The notes under the pieces: model-generated
Seen by the model: only the letters and a program-made list of their open reading frames with translations
What the model was told of the DNA's origin: nothing
The model's database searches: none
Made by a program: the position numbers and the translations under genes
In this document: in pieces, positions 17,633 through 26,002 of the stretch
Numbering within the stretch: the stretch's first letter is position 1
Layout: every line of letters begins with the position of its first letter
Assembly (NCBI GenBank): GCA_943328975.2
Contig: CALQCC020000019.1
Span: forward strand, 16,553 to 80,552
DNA from: Bordetella parapertussis
GTDB taxonomy: Bacteria > Acidobacteriota > Terriglobia > Bryobacterales > Bryobacteraceae
DNA: 64,000 nt
Direction: 5' to 3'

Positions 17633-17994
17633 ACCCCAGGGTAGCCCGCGGACCCTGCTTCTTTCTGTCCTTCACGGCAAGCCCGCGCAAGCTCCGCACG
17701 CGTGGCCGTCTAGGGGCGGTTTCTCCCCTCCGAACTCTTTCGTCTTAGCCGCCACTCAAACCTTACTTATGGGACACCCGATTCTGAACCTATCTGTAGG
17801 CCTCGTCCGTTCTACGGTAGTACTCTGACCGAGATAGTCCTATGCACGCGCCGGGCCATAGTGCGTCTAAGTCCGGCCCTATTTCTGCCCTAAAAACGCA
17901 CCTATGCCATGGTCTATCGGAGATTACGGGGCCGAACTATAAATACAGTACGGAAGTCTCCTACTTCCAGTGCAACAGTCGGAGTAATTACATC
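17633..17994. other. Divergent intergenic region upstream of the TadG-like gene
   Basis: About 360 bases between the LLM oxidoreductase and the TadG-like gene. An open frame from 17842 runs in phase into the TadG gene but lacks a plausible start and its codons look random. TATAAA near 17938 could be a -10 box. I looked for a cyclic-di-GMP riboswitch, given the pilus genes, and did not find the conserved core. Confidence 0.35.
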
Positions 17995-19380
17995 ATGCAA
18001 TCATTTTTCGGGTTTCCCAAGAGCCGCCGCGGACAGAAGGGCTTTGTCGCGGTCACTTTCGCGGTGATGATTACCGTCATTGTCGGTTTCGCCGGCATGG
18101 CCGTCGATACAGGCTACCTGCAGTGGAACAAGCGCCGGGCGCAGCTCGCGGCCGATGCGGCAGCGATGGGTGCACTGCGTGAACTGGAAAAGAGCGCCGA
18201 CGCCAATACCGTCTCTGCGGCGGGTCTGAACGATTCCTCCATGAACGGTTTCACCAACGGGGCGAACGGGACCACGGTGGAAATCCACAACCCGCCGATC
18301 TCCGGCTCGTACTTGAACCATGCGCACGCGGTGCAGGCCATCGTGCGGCGGGACGTTCCCACGATCTTCATGCGCATGTTCGGCAAGAACAGCGTCGCGG
18401 TCGCGGCCGACGCGGTGGCGGAAACCACCACCGTGCTGGGAAACATCGGCGGCTGCATCTTCGCGCTGAACAAGACAATGAAGAGCGGACTGAACGTCAA
18501 CGGCACCACGGTGGACGTGAACACCAACGGTAGCGTCATCGTGGAATCCAACAATTCAGAGGCCTTCACCATGGGCGGTGGCGCGATCTTCAAAATGGGA
18601 CATGAAGCGAAAGTTGGTGTAGTGGGCGGTTGGTCAATGATGGGGCAGACGCAAATCCTAGATGTTAGCCACGATCCCCCGCTGGTGCGCACCCCTGTCC
18701 ATATCGAGGATCCGGGCGATCCGTTCATCGCGATGGCGGCTCCGAACGTGAGCAACGTGGGCAACACTACGATTCGCGTAGCCAGCGGCGGTGTTGCCTA
18801 CAGCAAGACCAACCAACCCGCGGATAGAAAAATCTGGCCGGGCGTCTACTGCGGAGGTATCTCCATCGGCGACACCGACGAATATACTTACACGTTCCAG
18901 CCGGGTGTGTATATCCTGGCCGGCGGCGGGTTCAAGGTGACCTCAGGTGACGCGCGGGTCAACGGTACCGGAGTTACTTTCTACAACACCGGCACCGGCG
19001 GTACCGCCTACGGCGCCTGGGGTTGCCCCAATTCTGACTACACCCCGATCGGCCTCGCTGGACAAGGCCGCCTCAATTTCAAGGCGCCCACTTCAGGAAC
19101 CTTCGTGGGTATGCTGTTCTTCGGTGACCGCAATCTGGGCACGGGCGCTGGTAAGTCTGAGCAAATCGTAGGTGGTTCAGACAGCATCTTTGACGGAGCG
19201 CTGTATTTCAAAAAGGGCAACTTGAAGTTCGCCGGCCGCAGCTCAAACACGGGCTACACCGTGCTGGTGGCGGATAACATCAGCATCAACGGCACCACCA
19301 CGCTGGGGAACAACTACACCTCGCTGGCGAATCCGAATCCCTTCGCTCCGTATTCCACGGGCGGCGGAATGGTTGAATAA
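17995..19380 (+). CDS. TadG-like pilus-assembly/Flp-associated protein
   Basis: A 461-residue protein beginning with a short cytoplasmic segment and a hydrophobic helix in RRGQKGFVAVTFAVMITVIVGFAGMAVDTGYLQ, the TadG N-terminal signature. This is followed by the WNKRRAQLAADAAAMGALREL block in which the Flp/TadG-type domain continues. The remainder is a Gly/Asn/Thr-rich, beta-rich region facing outside (repeats such as TTVDVNTNGSVIVESNNS and TLGNNYTS). TadG-type pseudopilin-like proteins assist Tad pilus assembly. GGAG lies ten bases before the ATG. Six bases after it comes the TadE gene's upstream start option, so the genes form an operon. Confidence 0.82.
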   Translation: MQSFFGFPKSRRGQKGFVAVTFAVMITVIVGFAGMAVDTGYLQWNKRRAQLAADAAAMGALRELEKSADANTVSAAGLNDSSMNGFTNGANGTTVEIHNPPISGSYLNHAHAVQAIVRRDVPTIFMRMFGKNSVAVAADAVAETTTVLGNIGGCIFALNKTMKSGLNVNGTTVDVNTNGSVIVESNNSEAFTMGGGAIFKMGHEAKVGVVGGWSMMGQTQILDVSHDPPLVRTPVHIEDPGDPFIAMAAPNVSNVGNTTIRVASGGVAYSKTNQPADRKIWPGVYCGGISIGDTDEYTYTFQPGVYILAGGGFKVTSGDARVNGTGVTFYNTGTGGTAYGAWGCPNSDYTPIGLAGQGRLNFKAPTSGTFVGMLFFGDRNLGTGAGKSEQIVGGSDSIFDGALYFKKGNLKFAGRSSNTGYTVLVADNISINGTTTLGNNYTSLANPNPFAPYSTGGGMVE

Positions 19381-19410
19381 GACGCAATGCAAATAGGTCG
19401 GAGAACCAAC

Positions 19411-19893
19411 ATGCAAGGCAAGATGTTAAGCAGACAGCGGACGATCCGCAAACGCGGCGAGCGCGGCAACGTTCTCATTGAGTTCGCACTGATGTCCACG
19501 GTGCTGCTGGGGATTACGCTAGGCGTCGCGGACTTTGGACGCATCTTCGCGATGGGTGACAAAGCCGCGAACGCCGCAGCTTCCGGTACTGCCTATGGGG
19601 CGCTGAGTCCAGCGAACTACACCGACATGCTCGGCATGCAAACGGCTGCCCAAAACGATCTGGGAAATATCCAGAACGCCGAGGTTGTTGCGGTACGCAC
19701 TTGCCGCTGCATTCTAGGCGGGGCTCCAGTCAGTTGCGCCGATGATCCGGACGTCACCGCATGTCCCGCCGGGCAGACGCGCAAGACTTATATCCAAGTT
19801 ACGGTGACCATCCCCTTTCATAGTCTCTCCGGGCTTCCGGTCTTGCCCGGTTTGACCAACGTTAAGGGCAAATCCATTATTCGAGTGGAGTGA
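19411..19893 (+). CDS. TadE-like minor pseudopilin
   Basis: A 160-residue TadE-family protein. The N-terminal RKRGERGNVLIEFALMSTVLLGITLGVADFGRIF contains the processing-site-like Gly and the conserved Glu five residues into the hydrophobic helix, as in TadE pseudopilins cut by a prepilin peptidase. Four Cys in the mature part (CRC, SCADD, TACP) could form disulphides. I chose the ATG at 19411 because GGAG lies eight bases before it; an ATG at 19387 is also in frame. It ends at 19893, six bases before the next TadE-like gene. Confidence 0.8.
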   Translation: MQGKMLSRQRTIRKRGERGNVLIEFALMSTVLLGITLGVADFGRIFAMGDKAANAAASGTAYGALSPANYTDMLGMQTAAQNDLGNIQNAEVVAVRTCRCILGGAPVSCADDPDVTACPAGQTRKTYIQVTVTIPFHSLSGLPVLPGLTNVKGKSIIRVE

Positions 19894-19898
19894 TATTC

Positions 19899-20349
19899 GT
19901 GTTGAAAAAGAACGCCATGCTATCCAAACATCCCACTTCGGGACGCCGAAAACGCCAACGCGGCAGCGCCCTTCTCGAATCCACTCTGTGCTTCCTGGGC
20001 TTTATCTTCCTCACCGTGGGCCTGATGGAATTTTCGATGGCAGTCTACGCCTTATAATTTCGTGACTTGGGCCGCCAGTGATGCCGCGCGCTACGCGTCG
20101 CTGCACGGGTTCCACAGTACCGCTCCCGTGTCGGTCAACGACATCAAGAATCATATTCGACGGCAAGCCGTGGCTCTCGTGTTGAGCCGACTGACGATCG
20201 ATGAAGACCCCACCCACATCTGGATTCCCAACAACCATCCGGGAAGCATCGTGCAGATCAAGATCACTTACAACGTCCATCCACTGGTGGGCTTGATGAT
20301 GCAAACCATGAACGTCAGCAGCACCTCGAAGATGGTCATCGCCAACTAG
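19899..20349 (+). pseudogene. Second TadE-like gene, broken by a one-base insertion
   Basis: Read from the GTG at 19899 (GGAG eight bases before, overlapping the end of the previous gene), the frame gives a TadE start: RQRGSALLESTLCFLGFIFLTVGLMEFSMAVYAL, then stops at TAA 20055-20057. Removing one T from the TT at 20052-20053 turns the end into VYAYNFVTWAASDAARYASLHG, the expected TadE continuation, and opens the frame to 20349. The 3' part after the shift is otherwise intact (HIWIPNNHPGSIVQIKITYNVHPL). The gene is therefore frameshifted unless this is a sequence error. With only part of a Tad locus present, real decay is plausible. Confidence 0.78.
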
Positions 20350-20358
20350 GGCGCTGCT

Positions 20359-21288
20359 CTACACTGCGCGGAAGCAGTCTGCGGCGGGAATCACAGCCGG
20401 GATGTCGCCCAGTCCGTGCAACTGTCCGATGAGCTTCTCCCATCGTTCACGCGTCATGCTGCCTAAACCGGCATTCGCGGTGTCTTCATTTTCAATGAAG
20501 GGCTTCTGCTGTTCGGCTACCTCGGCGAACGTCGCCGCGTCCATGGATGGATTGGCCGCGTGCATCTTGTCGTTGGTGGGTTTGGGATTCGCCAAGTAGG
20601 CGCGCCAGCCGTCACGCACGGCGGTGACCATACTTTCCACGATGGCCGGATTGTCCTTAATGTATTTGCCCGTGGTCGCGAGCACTGTTGTGTAGGGGTT
20701 GTAACCCACGTCGGCCACCGGGAACACTGTTACTTTGGCACCAGCGTGGCGGGCCTGCAACGGCTCCGACATGATGAAGCACTGCTGTGCAAACAACGGG
20801 TCATTGAGGAACGCCGAGATGTCGCCCCCGGGCGAAGGAACGATCTTCACGTGGTCGAACTGGAACTGCTTTTCCAGCAGGCGCGCGTAGGGCAGTCCAC
20901 GTTGCAGAGCCACGGTCCCTTCTTCAAACACTTCTTCGATGGCCATGAGTCCGCGCTCGGCGTGGACCATGATGCCTTGCGGGCTGTCCTGAAACACCGC
21001 GAAGAGCGCAACGACGTCATTGCCCCGCGAGCGTGCCACCACCAGTTCGTCCGCCGAGACGATGCCGAACTCGGCTGAGCCTGCTCCAATCATTTGCACC
21101 GTGGGCGTGCCAGCGCCGCCAGGCAGGATCTCGACGTCGAGCTTCGCTTCTTTGAACGGAGCCGCGTAGAAACCGCCGAACTGCGGATCGGGCTTCCAGT
21201 TCAGCGCCAGACGGATTTTCGAGGAGGAGCCGCACGATGCCAGGAATCCGAAGGCGGGAAGTGCGGTGAGGAAAGCGCGACGCTGCAT
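20359..21288 (-). CDS. ABC transporter substrate-binding lipoprotein, NMT1/THI5-like
   Basis: A 309-residue periplasmic-binding protein. The N-terminus has a lipoprotein signal with LASC lipobox (about residue 19). The mature start KIRLALNWKPDPQFGGFYAAPFKEAKLDVEILPGG is the NMT1/THI5-type opening seen in ThiY-like pyrimidine-binding proteins and in RibY-like proteins. The cargo is therefore probably a vitamin precursor such as a thiamine pyrimidine, though alkanesulfonate or nitrate-type ligands remain possible. It is the last gene of a three-gene ABC operon. I saw no TPP or FMN riboswitch ahead of the operon. Confidence 0.88.
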   Translation of the reverse strand: MQRRAFLTALPAFGFLASCGSSSKIRLALNWKPDPQFGGFYAAPFKEAKLDVEILPGGAGTPTVQMIGAGSAEFGIVSADELVVARSRGNDVVALFAVFQDSPQGIMVHAERGLMAIEEVFEEGTVALQRGLPYARLLEKQFQFDHVKIVPSPGGDISAFLNDPLFAQQCFIMSEPLQARHAGAKVTVFPVADVGYNPYTTVLATTGKYIKDNPAIVESMVTAVRDGWRAYLANPKPTNDKMHAANPSMDAATFAEVAEQQKPFIENEDTANAGLGSMTRERWEKLIGQLHGLGDIPAVIPAADCFRAV

Positions 21289-21297
21289 AAAGCTAGT

Positions 21298-22050
21298 TTA
21301 CGACTGTTCCGACGCGTGCCAACGTCGCAGCGTCAGCGCGCTGATCACATTGATCAATCCGAACAGCGCCAATCCCAAGACCGAAGCCAGCAACACCGCG
21401 GCAAAAACTTTGTCCACCCGCTGCTGCGTGCGTGCGACGTCAACAACTGAGCCTAATCCTTCGCCTCCGATAAACTCCCCCACAATCGCCCCGATCACGG
21501 CGAGTCCGGACGCCACGCGCAGTCCAGTGAGTATCTGCGGCAGCGCCGCCGGAAAGCGCAGCTTGAATAACGTCACCCGTCCCGAGGCTCCATAGAGGCG
21601 GAACAAGTCTCGCAGAGCCGGGTCAGTGGAAAGGATGCCGGTGAGCGTGTTCGCGATGACCGGAAAGATCGATACGACGAACGCCGAGGCGACCACGGTC
21701 CGCATCCCATAGCCGAACCAAATTACCAACAGCGGTGCGATGGCGATGATAGGTACAGTTTGAAAGAAGACCGCGTAGGGATAAAACGACCGTTGTATGG
21801 TGCGCGATGACGACAGCAACACGGCGATGGCTACGCCGCCGAAGGTGCTGAGCGCGAAGCCCAGCAACGCTGCAGCGGAGGTCTTGAGAAACGCCTCACC
21901 CAGTTCGCCACGGCTCTCGATCATCGCGGTGACAATCGCGGTCGGCGTGGGGACCAGGTAAGCAGCCACCCAACCTTGGCGTACCGAGATCTCCATCAGT
22001 GCGACCACGAGGAGCAGCGGAATCAGCGGAGGAAGTACGCGCTTGATCAT
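21298..22050 (-). CDS. ABC transporter permease
   Basis: A 250-residue inner-membrane permease of the BPD_transp_1 (SsuC/TauC/ThiX) type with about six helices. The EAA coupling loop is visible near LYGASGRVTLFKLRFPAALPQILTGLRVASGLAVIGAIVGEFIGG. It overlaps the upstream ATPase by four bases and ends nine bases before the binding-protein gene, so the three are one operon. Confidence 0.9.
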   Translation of the reverse strand: MIKRVLPPLIPLLLVVALMEISVRQGWVAAYLVPTPTAIVTAMIESRGELGEAFLKTSAAALLGFALSTFGGVAIAVLLSSSRTIQRSFYPYAVFFQTVPIIAIAPLLVIWFGYGMRTVVASAFVVSIFPVIANTLTGILSTDPALRDLFRLYGASGRVTLFKLRFPAALPQILTGLRVASGLAVIGAIVGEFIGGEGLGSVVDVARTQQRVDKVFAAVLLASVLGLALFGLINVISALTLRRWHASEQS

Positions 22051-22802
22051 TCTTCCTCCATGGTGGTGAAGAGCTCCTGCATGTGAGCTCCCAAGCGCGG
22101 GTCCGACCGGAGTTCATGCGTGCGCGCGTTCGGTAGATCGATGTTGCGGTCCAGGATGATGCCTCCGCCGCGACGCGCCAAGACAATCGCCCGGTTGGCG
22201 AGGAATGCCGCTTCGGAAATGGAGTGCGTGACGAAGAGCACCGTCATGCCACGCGCGCGCCACAGTTCACGGAGCTGCACCTCCAGATTGAAACGCGTAA
22301 TTTCATCGAGCGCGGCGAACGGTTCGTCCATCAGCAGCAGCGTGGGTTCGGTGACCAGCGCCCGGGCGAGCGAAACGCGCATGCGCATGCCGCCGGAAAG
22401 TTGCGCTGGATAGCGCTGCTCCGCGTCTGCGAGCCCGACTTGTGCCAACACCGCCCGTGCCGAGGCATAGCGCGCGTCGCGATCCACACCCAGCAGTTCG
22501 AGCGGCAGTGCTGCGTTGTCCAGCACTGTGCGCCACGGCAATAGATGCGCGTCTTGGAATACGAAGGCGATGCGCGGATGCTCAGGCGTAGTCGTGATGC
22601 GGCCGCTGTCGGGATCCGCCAAACGGGCGATCATCCGCAGCAGCGTGGACTTGCCGCATCCCGAAGGTCCCAGGATCGCGAGGAATTCACCGGCCGCAAT
22701 CGAGAGGCTCATGTCGGCGATGACGGTGGGCCCGTTCGGAAAACTGCGGCGCACTCCTTCCAGCTGCAGCGCCACACCGGAAGCCTGAGCGGAAGAAGTC
22801 AC
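22047..22802 (-). CDS. ABC transporter ATP-binding protein
   Basis: A 251-residue ATPase of the SsuB/TauB/ThiZ class. Walker A is GPSGCGKST, the signature is LSGGMRMRVSLARAL, Walker B is LLLMDEPFAALDE and the switch His is in LFVTHSISEA, so all catalytic motifs are intact. It is first in the operon with the permease and the NMT1-like binding protein. The gap to the divergent gene at 22860 is only 57 bases, so both promoters must lie there. Confidence 0.92.
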   Translation of the reverse strand: MTSSAQASGVALQLEGVRRSFPNGPTVIADMSLSIAAGEFLAILGPSGCGKSTLLRMIARLADPDSGRITTTPEHPRIAFVFQDAHLLPWRTVLDNAALPLELLGVDRDARYASARAVLAQVGLADAEQRYPAQLSGGMRMRVSLARALVTEPTLLLMDEPFAALDEITRFNLEVQLRELWRARGMTVLFVTHSISEAAFLANRAIVLARRGGGIILDRNIDLPNARTHELRSDPRLGAHMQELFTTMEEE

Positions 22803-22859
22803 TCCCGCAATTTTACCCTGCTATCGGTCGCCCGCTGTGGCATCTTCTAAAATAGGTCC

Positions 22860-23168
22860 ATGAAGCCGAAAGTGCGTGGTCCCGCCGAAACTCCGTCCAT
22901 CGTTCGGACCGCGCTAATGGCGAACGTCGTGTTGTTGCTGGTCGCGCTGGTTTCGCCTCGGCTACTGGCCGGCAGCGACGCGGCCCCACTGCTGTTCGCT
23001 GTCCCCATGGCCCTGATCGTTGCCATAGGCACGGCCGCCGCAAGCCGAGCCTACATTCTTGCCCGACGCGAAGGCCGCTCCATCCGCTGGACCGCGTTCC
23101 TGCCGGTCAGCATGTTTCTTGTTGGGATGGTGGGAACGCTGTTGCTGGTCTACGCGAAGTTTATCTAG
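22860..23168 (+). CDS. Small three-helix membrane protein
   Basis: A 102-residue protein with three hydrophobic segments (about 18-36, 43-60 and 78-100) and a basic loop RAYILARREGRSIRW between the second and third. I recognise no family. It is divergent from the ABC operon and its stop overlaps the end of sixA by four bases (convergent). Confidence 0.6.
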   Translation: MKPKVRGPAETPSIVRTALMANVVLLLVALVSPRLLAGSDAAPLLFAVPMALIVAIGTAAASRAYILARREGRSIRWTAFLPVSMFLVGMVGTLLLVYAKFI

Positions 23169-23638
23169 CGCAGCAGCGAAGGCGGGATCAGCCACTTCAA
23201 GACTCCCGCAGGAACTTCTCTGGTTCCGTTGATGGTGATGCGGAGCAGCGCGCCCTTCTTGATCTCGACGTTCCCAGCGCCTCCAGTCAGAAACGCGAGC
23301 AGGCTGCTGAGGTGCGGTTCGTGACCCACCAATAGAACCGGGGTCTTGTCCATTCGGGCGTGCAGTTCGTTCCACAACGTGGCTGGCTTCGCACTCGGCA
23401 GCAGGTTGCGCGACTCGCTGATCTCCGCGTTACCCAATGCCTTCGCTGCGATCTCCGCGGACTGCCGCGCGCGCGTGTAGGGGCTAGTGAGGATCGTGAT
23501 CGGCGTCAGCTTCGCGCGCACGAACTTAATCACGCGGCGGACGTCTTCGCGACCTTTCGAGGTGAGCTCGCGGGCCGCTTCTTTGACGGCTGTTGTGCGG
23601 GGCTCGGCGTCGCCGTGGCGGAGAAGATAGAGGTCCAT
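23165..23638 (-). CDS. sixA: SixA-type phosphohistidine phosphatase
   Basis: A 157-residue small histidine phosphatase. SixA removes phosphate from phosphohistidine residues of signalling or transport proteins. The N-terminal MDLYLLRHGDAE gives the catalytic RHG; TSPYTRARQSAEI gives the second Arg and VGHEPHL the second catalytic His. The start is fixed by this motif. The 5' end overlaps the 3' end of the CHAD gene by 109 bases in another frame, and SixA and CHAD belong to a polyphosphate-related cluster with ppx. Confidence 0.9.
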   Translation of the reverse strand: MDLYLLRHGDAEPRTTAVKEAARELTSKGREDVRRVIKFVRAKLTPITILTSPYTRARQSAEIAAKALGNAEISESRNLLPSAKPATLWNELHARMDKTPVLLVGHEPHLSSLLAFLTGGAGNVEIKKGALLRITINGTREVPAGVLKWLIPPSLLR

Positions 23639-24411
23639 TCGTTGCGTCTCCGTGTTCCGAAATGTCGCTTCCAGTGGGACCGGAAGGCTTGCTCGCGCTG
23701 CGTTAACAGTAGTCGAATCGCACGCTCAGCGTGGGCATGGCCCTTGATCAACTCCAGCGCGGAGACGCAATCATTCATTTCGCCCAGCCGGTCTTGCAGT
23801 TCTTTCATGCCCGCCATTACGGGCTCCACGGCGGCGTCTCCGAATCGAGTGACGAAGAGTTCCACCGTGTAACGATATGCCTTCGCCCGCAGCCGGAAGC
23901 GATGCATCTGGTGATGGGTGGAGCCCGCCACTGCGGCCGCTGCTCCCCGCACGAACAACGCCTTCGTCAAGGCAACAAGATTCGGCCCCTCACTCTTGTA
24001 AGCGCGCTTCTTAAACAAGCGCTTCGGCCAGTCGTGCAGTATGTCCCGTTTGCCCCAACGCTTCAGTTGTTCGGTAAGTCTTTTCTCGGCGTCCTGTCGC
24101 ATTTCGCCTACTTGCTTCACGGCCGGAGAGCGCCTGGAGATACCAGCACCGTCCAATAGTTCCAACGCGACGTCACAGTTGCGAACCGCTCCACAACGCT
24201 GCAGCATCTTGCGCATTCGTCTCTGAACCTTCGCTAGCGCCTTCGCGTCGAACTGTGTTGCGAACGTCTTCAGGCACTGCACGAATCGCCGCGACGCTAC
24301 CCGCACATCGTGAATCGCATCCGCATTGGAAAAGTCCTTCGCCGCCGCTTCCACGCATTGCGCCAGGACCTCAAGCCGCGATAGCGTCCGGTTATGAGCG
24401 AAGTCGTTCAT
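23530..24411 (-). CDS. CHAD domain protein
   Basis: A 293-residue alpha-helical CHAD protein. CHAD domains carry conserved His and basic residues and bind inorganic polyphosphate. Visible features are the IHDVRVASRRFVQCLKTF block, RRMRKMLQRCGAVRNCDVALELL, and the second-half MHRFRLRAKAYRYTVELF and LQDRLGEMNDCVSALELI. The ATG at 24411 overlaps the ppx stop in an ATGA arrangement. The last 37 codons overlap the start of sixA and give an S/P/K/A-rich tail (TPSPAQQPSKKRPASSPRK) that looks like read-through into sixA, perhaps after loss of an earlier stop. Confidence 0.88.
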   Translation of the reverse strand: MNDFAHNRTLSRLEVLAQCVEAAAKDFSNADAIHDVRVASRRFVQCLKTFATQFDAKALAKVQRRMRKMLQRCGAVRNCDVALELLDGAGISRRSPAVKQVGEMRQDAEKRLTEQLKRWGKRDILHDWPKRLFKKRAYKSEGPNLVALTKALFVRGAAAAVAGSTHHQMHRFRLRAKAYRYTVELFVTRFGDAAVEPVMAGMKELQDRLGEMNDCVSALELIKGHAHAERAIRLLLTQREQAFRSHWKRHFGTRRRNEWTSIFSATATPSPAQQPSKKRPASSPRKVAKTSAA

Positions 24412-25937
24412 CGCTTCACCTTGACCACTAACGGTTTGCCATACACGCCCTGAAATACTTCTCCCACCTGTTGCGCGGACCATTGCTCAATATCGACGTC
24501 GGCTTGGGAATACAGCCGCAACTCGACAGACTGTTCTCCGACGATGGTCTCGACGCGCTCCACCTTTTGTTCCTGGCTTTGATCCAGGGCCACCGCCAAA
24601 CGCAGCAACGGTGTGAGCAACATGACCGCACGCCGATCCTCCACCTCCAGCAGTTGAAAGACTTCATGCGTCAACTGTGGCGTGGATTTCCGGTGATAAC
24701 GGCACAGGTTGGCGATCACCATGCGCTCTTCGGCCGAAAAGCCGGGCATGTCGGAGTTCGCAACCAAATACATCGAGTGTCTATGATGTCGGGATTCGTT
24801 CACAAAGTGCCCAATGTTATAGAGATGCGCCGCGGCGTCCAATAGTTTTCCTTGTGCCAGCGGAAGCTGATGGACGTGGCGCAATCCTTCGAACAACATG
24901 TGCGCCATGTCGGCCACTTTGCGGACGTGAGGAGAATTGATCCCGTACTTGGCGACCATTGCTCGGATCATGCGGCGTTGATCGGGGTCAAGACGCGCCT
25001 GCTCCAATCCGACCTTGCGATGGACTAGGTCGGCGACGATGCCTTCGCGCAAACCGGCGGTGGAATAGTAGAGACGAGGAATGCCGAGTTCCCTCATCAC
25101 GACGTGCATCACAGCCGCACCGGCCACGATGATTTCCGATCTTCGCGGTCCGATGCCGGAGATTTTGCTGCGGGCCGTCTGCTTGCGAATCGAAAGCTCT
25201 TGGTACAGCCGTCGGATCTGCGCGGCGGTGGCCCCGATCCGGTCCGCCTCCTCGCGTTGACTGCGCGGCACTTTGTTCACGGCCGATACCAGTGCCGCCG
25301 CAGTGGATGAGGTGGCAATCATACGGTCCACCTTGGCCGACCCGAACCGCGATGTGGTTCCCGCCAGCCGCTCTTGAACGTACTTCTCCAAGCGTGCAAG
25401 CTCGCGCGCATCGGGAGGATCGCTCTTGAGAAACATCTCGGTCAAGCGCACCGCTCCCAGCGGCTTGGATATCGCTTCTTCAAAGCGGCCCTTGTCGCTG
25501 AGGATCAACTCCGCGCTCCCGCCTCCGATGTCCAGCACCAACACGCGCTGCTTCGGATGCGGCCAACGCAATTGCACGCCCAAGTGAATCAGGCGCGCCT
25601 CTTCCAGGCCGGTAATCACTTCCACCGGCGTCTTCAGAATGGTAGACGCGCGCTCCAGGAATTCGTTCTTGTTGAGCGCGTCACGTAACGCGGAAGTCCC
25701 CACCGCGCGCGTGGCTACTACGTCAAAGGTCGCGATCTTGTCGGCCATGCGCTGCAATACCTGCAGTCCCATCACTACGGACTCCGGCGAGAGCTTGCCG
25801 TCATTGAACACGCCCGCGCCCAACCGCACCACTTGCCGATCGGTGGCCAATTCTTCAAAGGGAGCCGAAGGATTCGCCTCCGCCACAAGCATCCGGATGG
25901 AGTTGCTGCCGATATCAATCGCTGCGTATTTAGACAT
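24408..25937 (-). CDS. ppx: Exopolyphosphatase / guanosine pentaphosphate phosphohydrolase
   Basis: A 509-residue Ppx/GppA protein that degrades inorganic polyphosphate or pppGpp. The N-terminal ASKHA ATPase-type fold shows AAIDIGSNSIRMLVAE, VLVLDIGGGSAELIL and ATRAVGTSALRDA. The C-terminal HD-like domain (about 320-500) shows LLDAAAHLYNIGHFVNESRHHRHS. The length is normal for two-domain Ppx. It leads the ppx-CHAD-sixA run with four-base and 109-base overlaps, which suggests a shared role in polyphosphate handling. Confidence 0.93.
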   Translation of the reverse strand: MSKYAAIDIGSNSIRMLVAEANPSAPFEELATDRQVVRLGAGVFNDGKLSPESVVMGLQVLQRMADKIATFDVVATRAVGTSALRDALNKNEFLERASTILKTPVEVITGLEEARLIHLGVQLRWPHPKQRVLVLDIGGGSAELILSDKGRFEEAISKPLGAVRLTEMFLKSDPPDARELARLEKYVQERLAGTTSRFGSAKVDRMIATSSTAAALVSAVNKVPRSQREEADRIGATAAQIRRLYQELSIRKQTARSKISGIGPRRSEIIVAGAAVMHVVMRELGIPRLYYSTAGLREGIVADLVHRKVGLEQARLDPDQRRMIRAMVAKYGINSPHVRKVADMAHMLFEGLRHVHQLPLAQGKLLDAAAHLYNIGHFVNESRHHRHSMYLVANSDMPGFSAEERMVIANLCRYHRKSTPQLTHEVFQLLEVEDRRAVMLLTPLLRLAVALDQSQEQKVERVETIVGEQSVELRLYSQADVDIEQWSAQQVGEVFQGVYGKPLVVKVKR

Positions 25938-26002
25938 TCTGAGTGAGGCGGTGCCTACTGGTTATGATAGGTGGTCCGCCGTGTCAGCAACCACCAGTAC
26001 GA

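Noticed and set aside
17633..17994. Cyclic-di-GMP riboswitch upstream of the TadG-like gene
   Set aside because: The GGCAAAxC and GACGCAAAGC core blocks are missing.
20560..21078. Plus-strand frame over the ABC binding-protein gene
   Set aside because: It is a shadow of the clearly real minus-strand lipoprotein gene.
22803..22859. TPP or FMN riboswitch ahead of the NMT1-like ABC operon
   Set aside because: The 57-base gap is too short and lacks the conserved cores.
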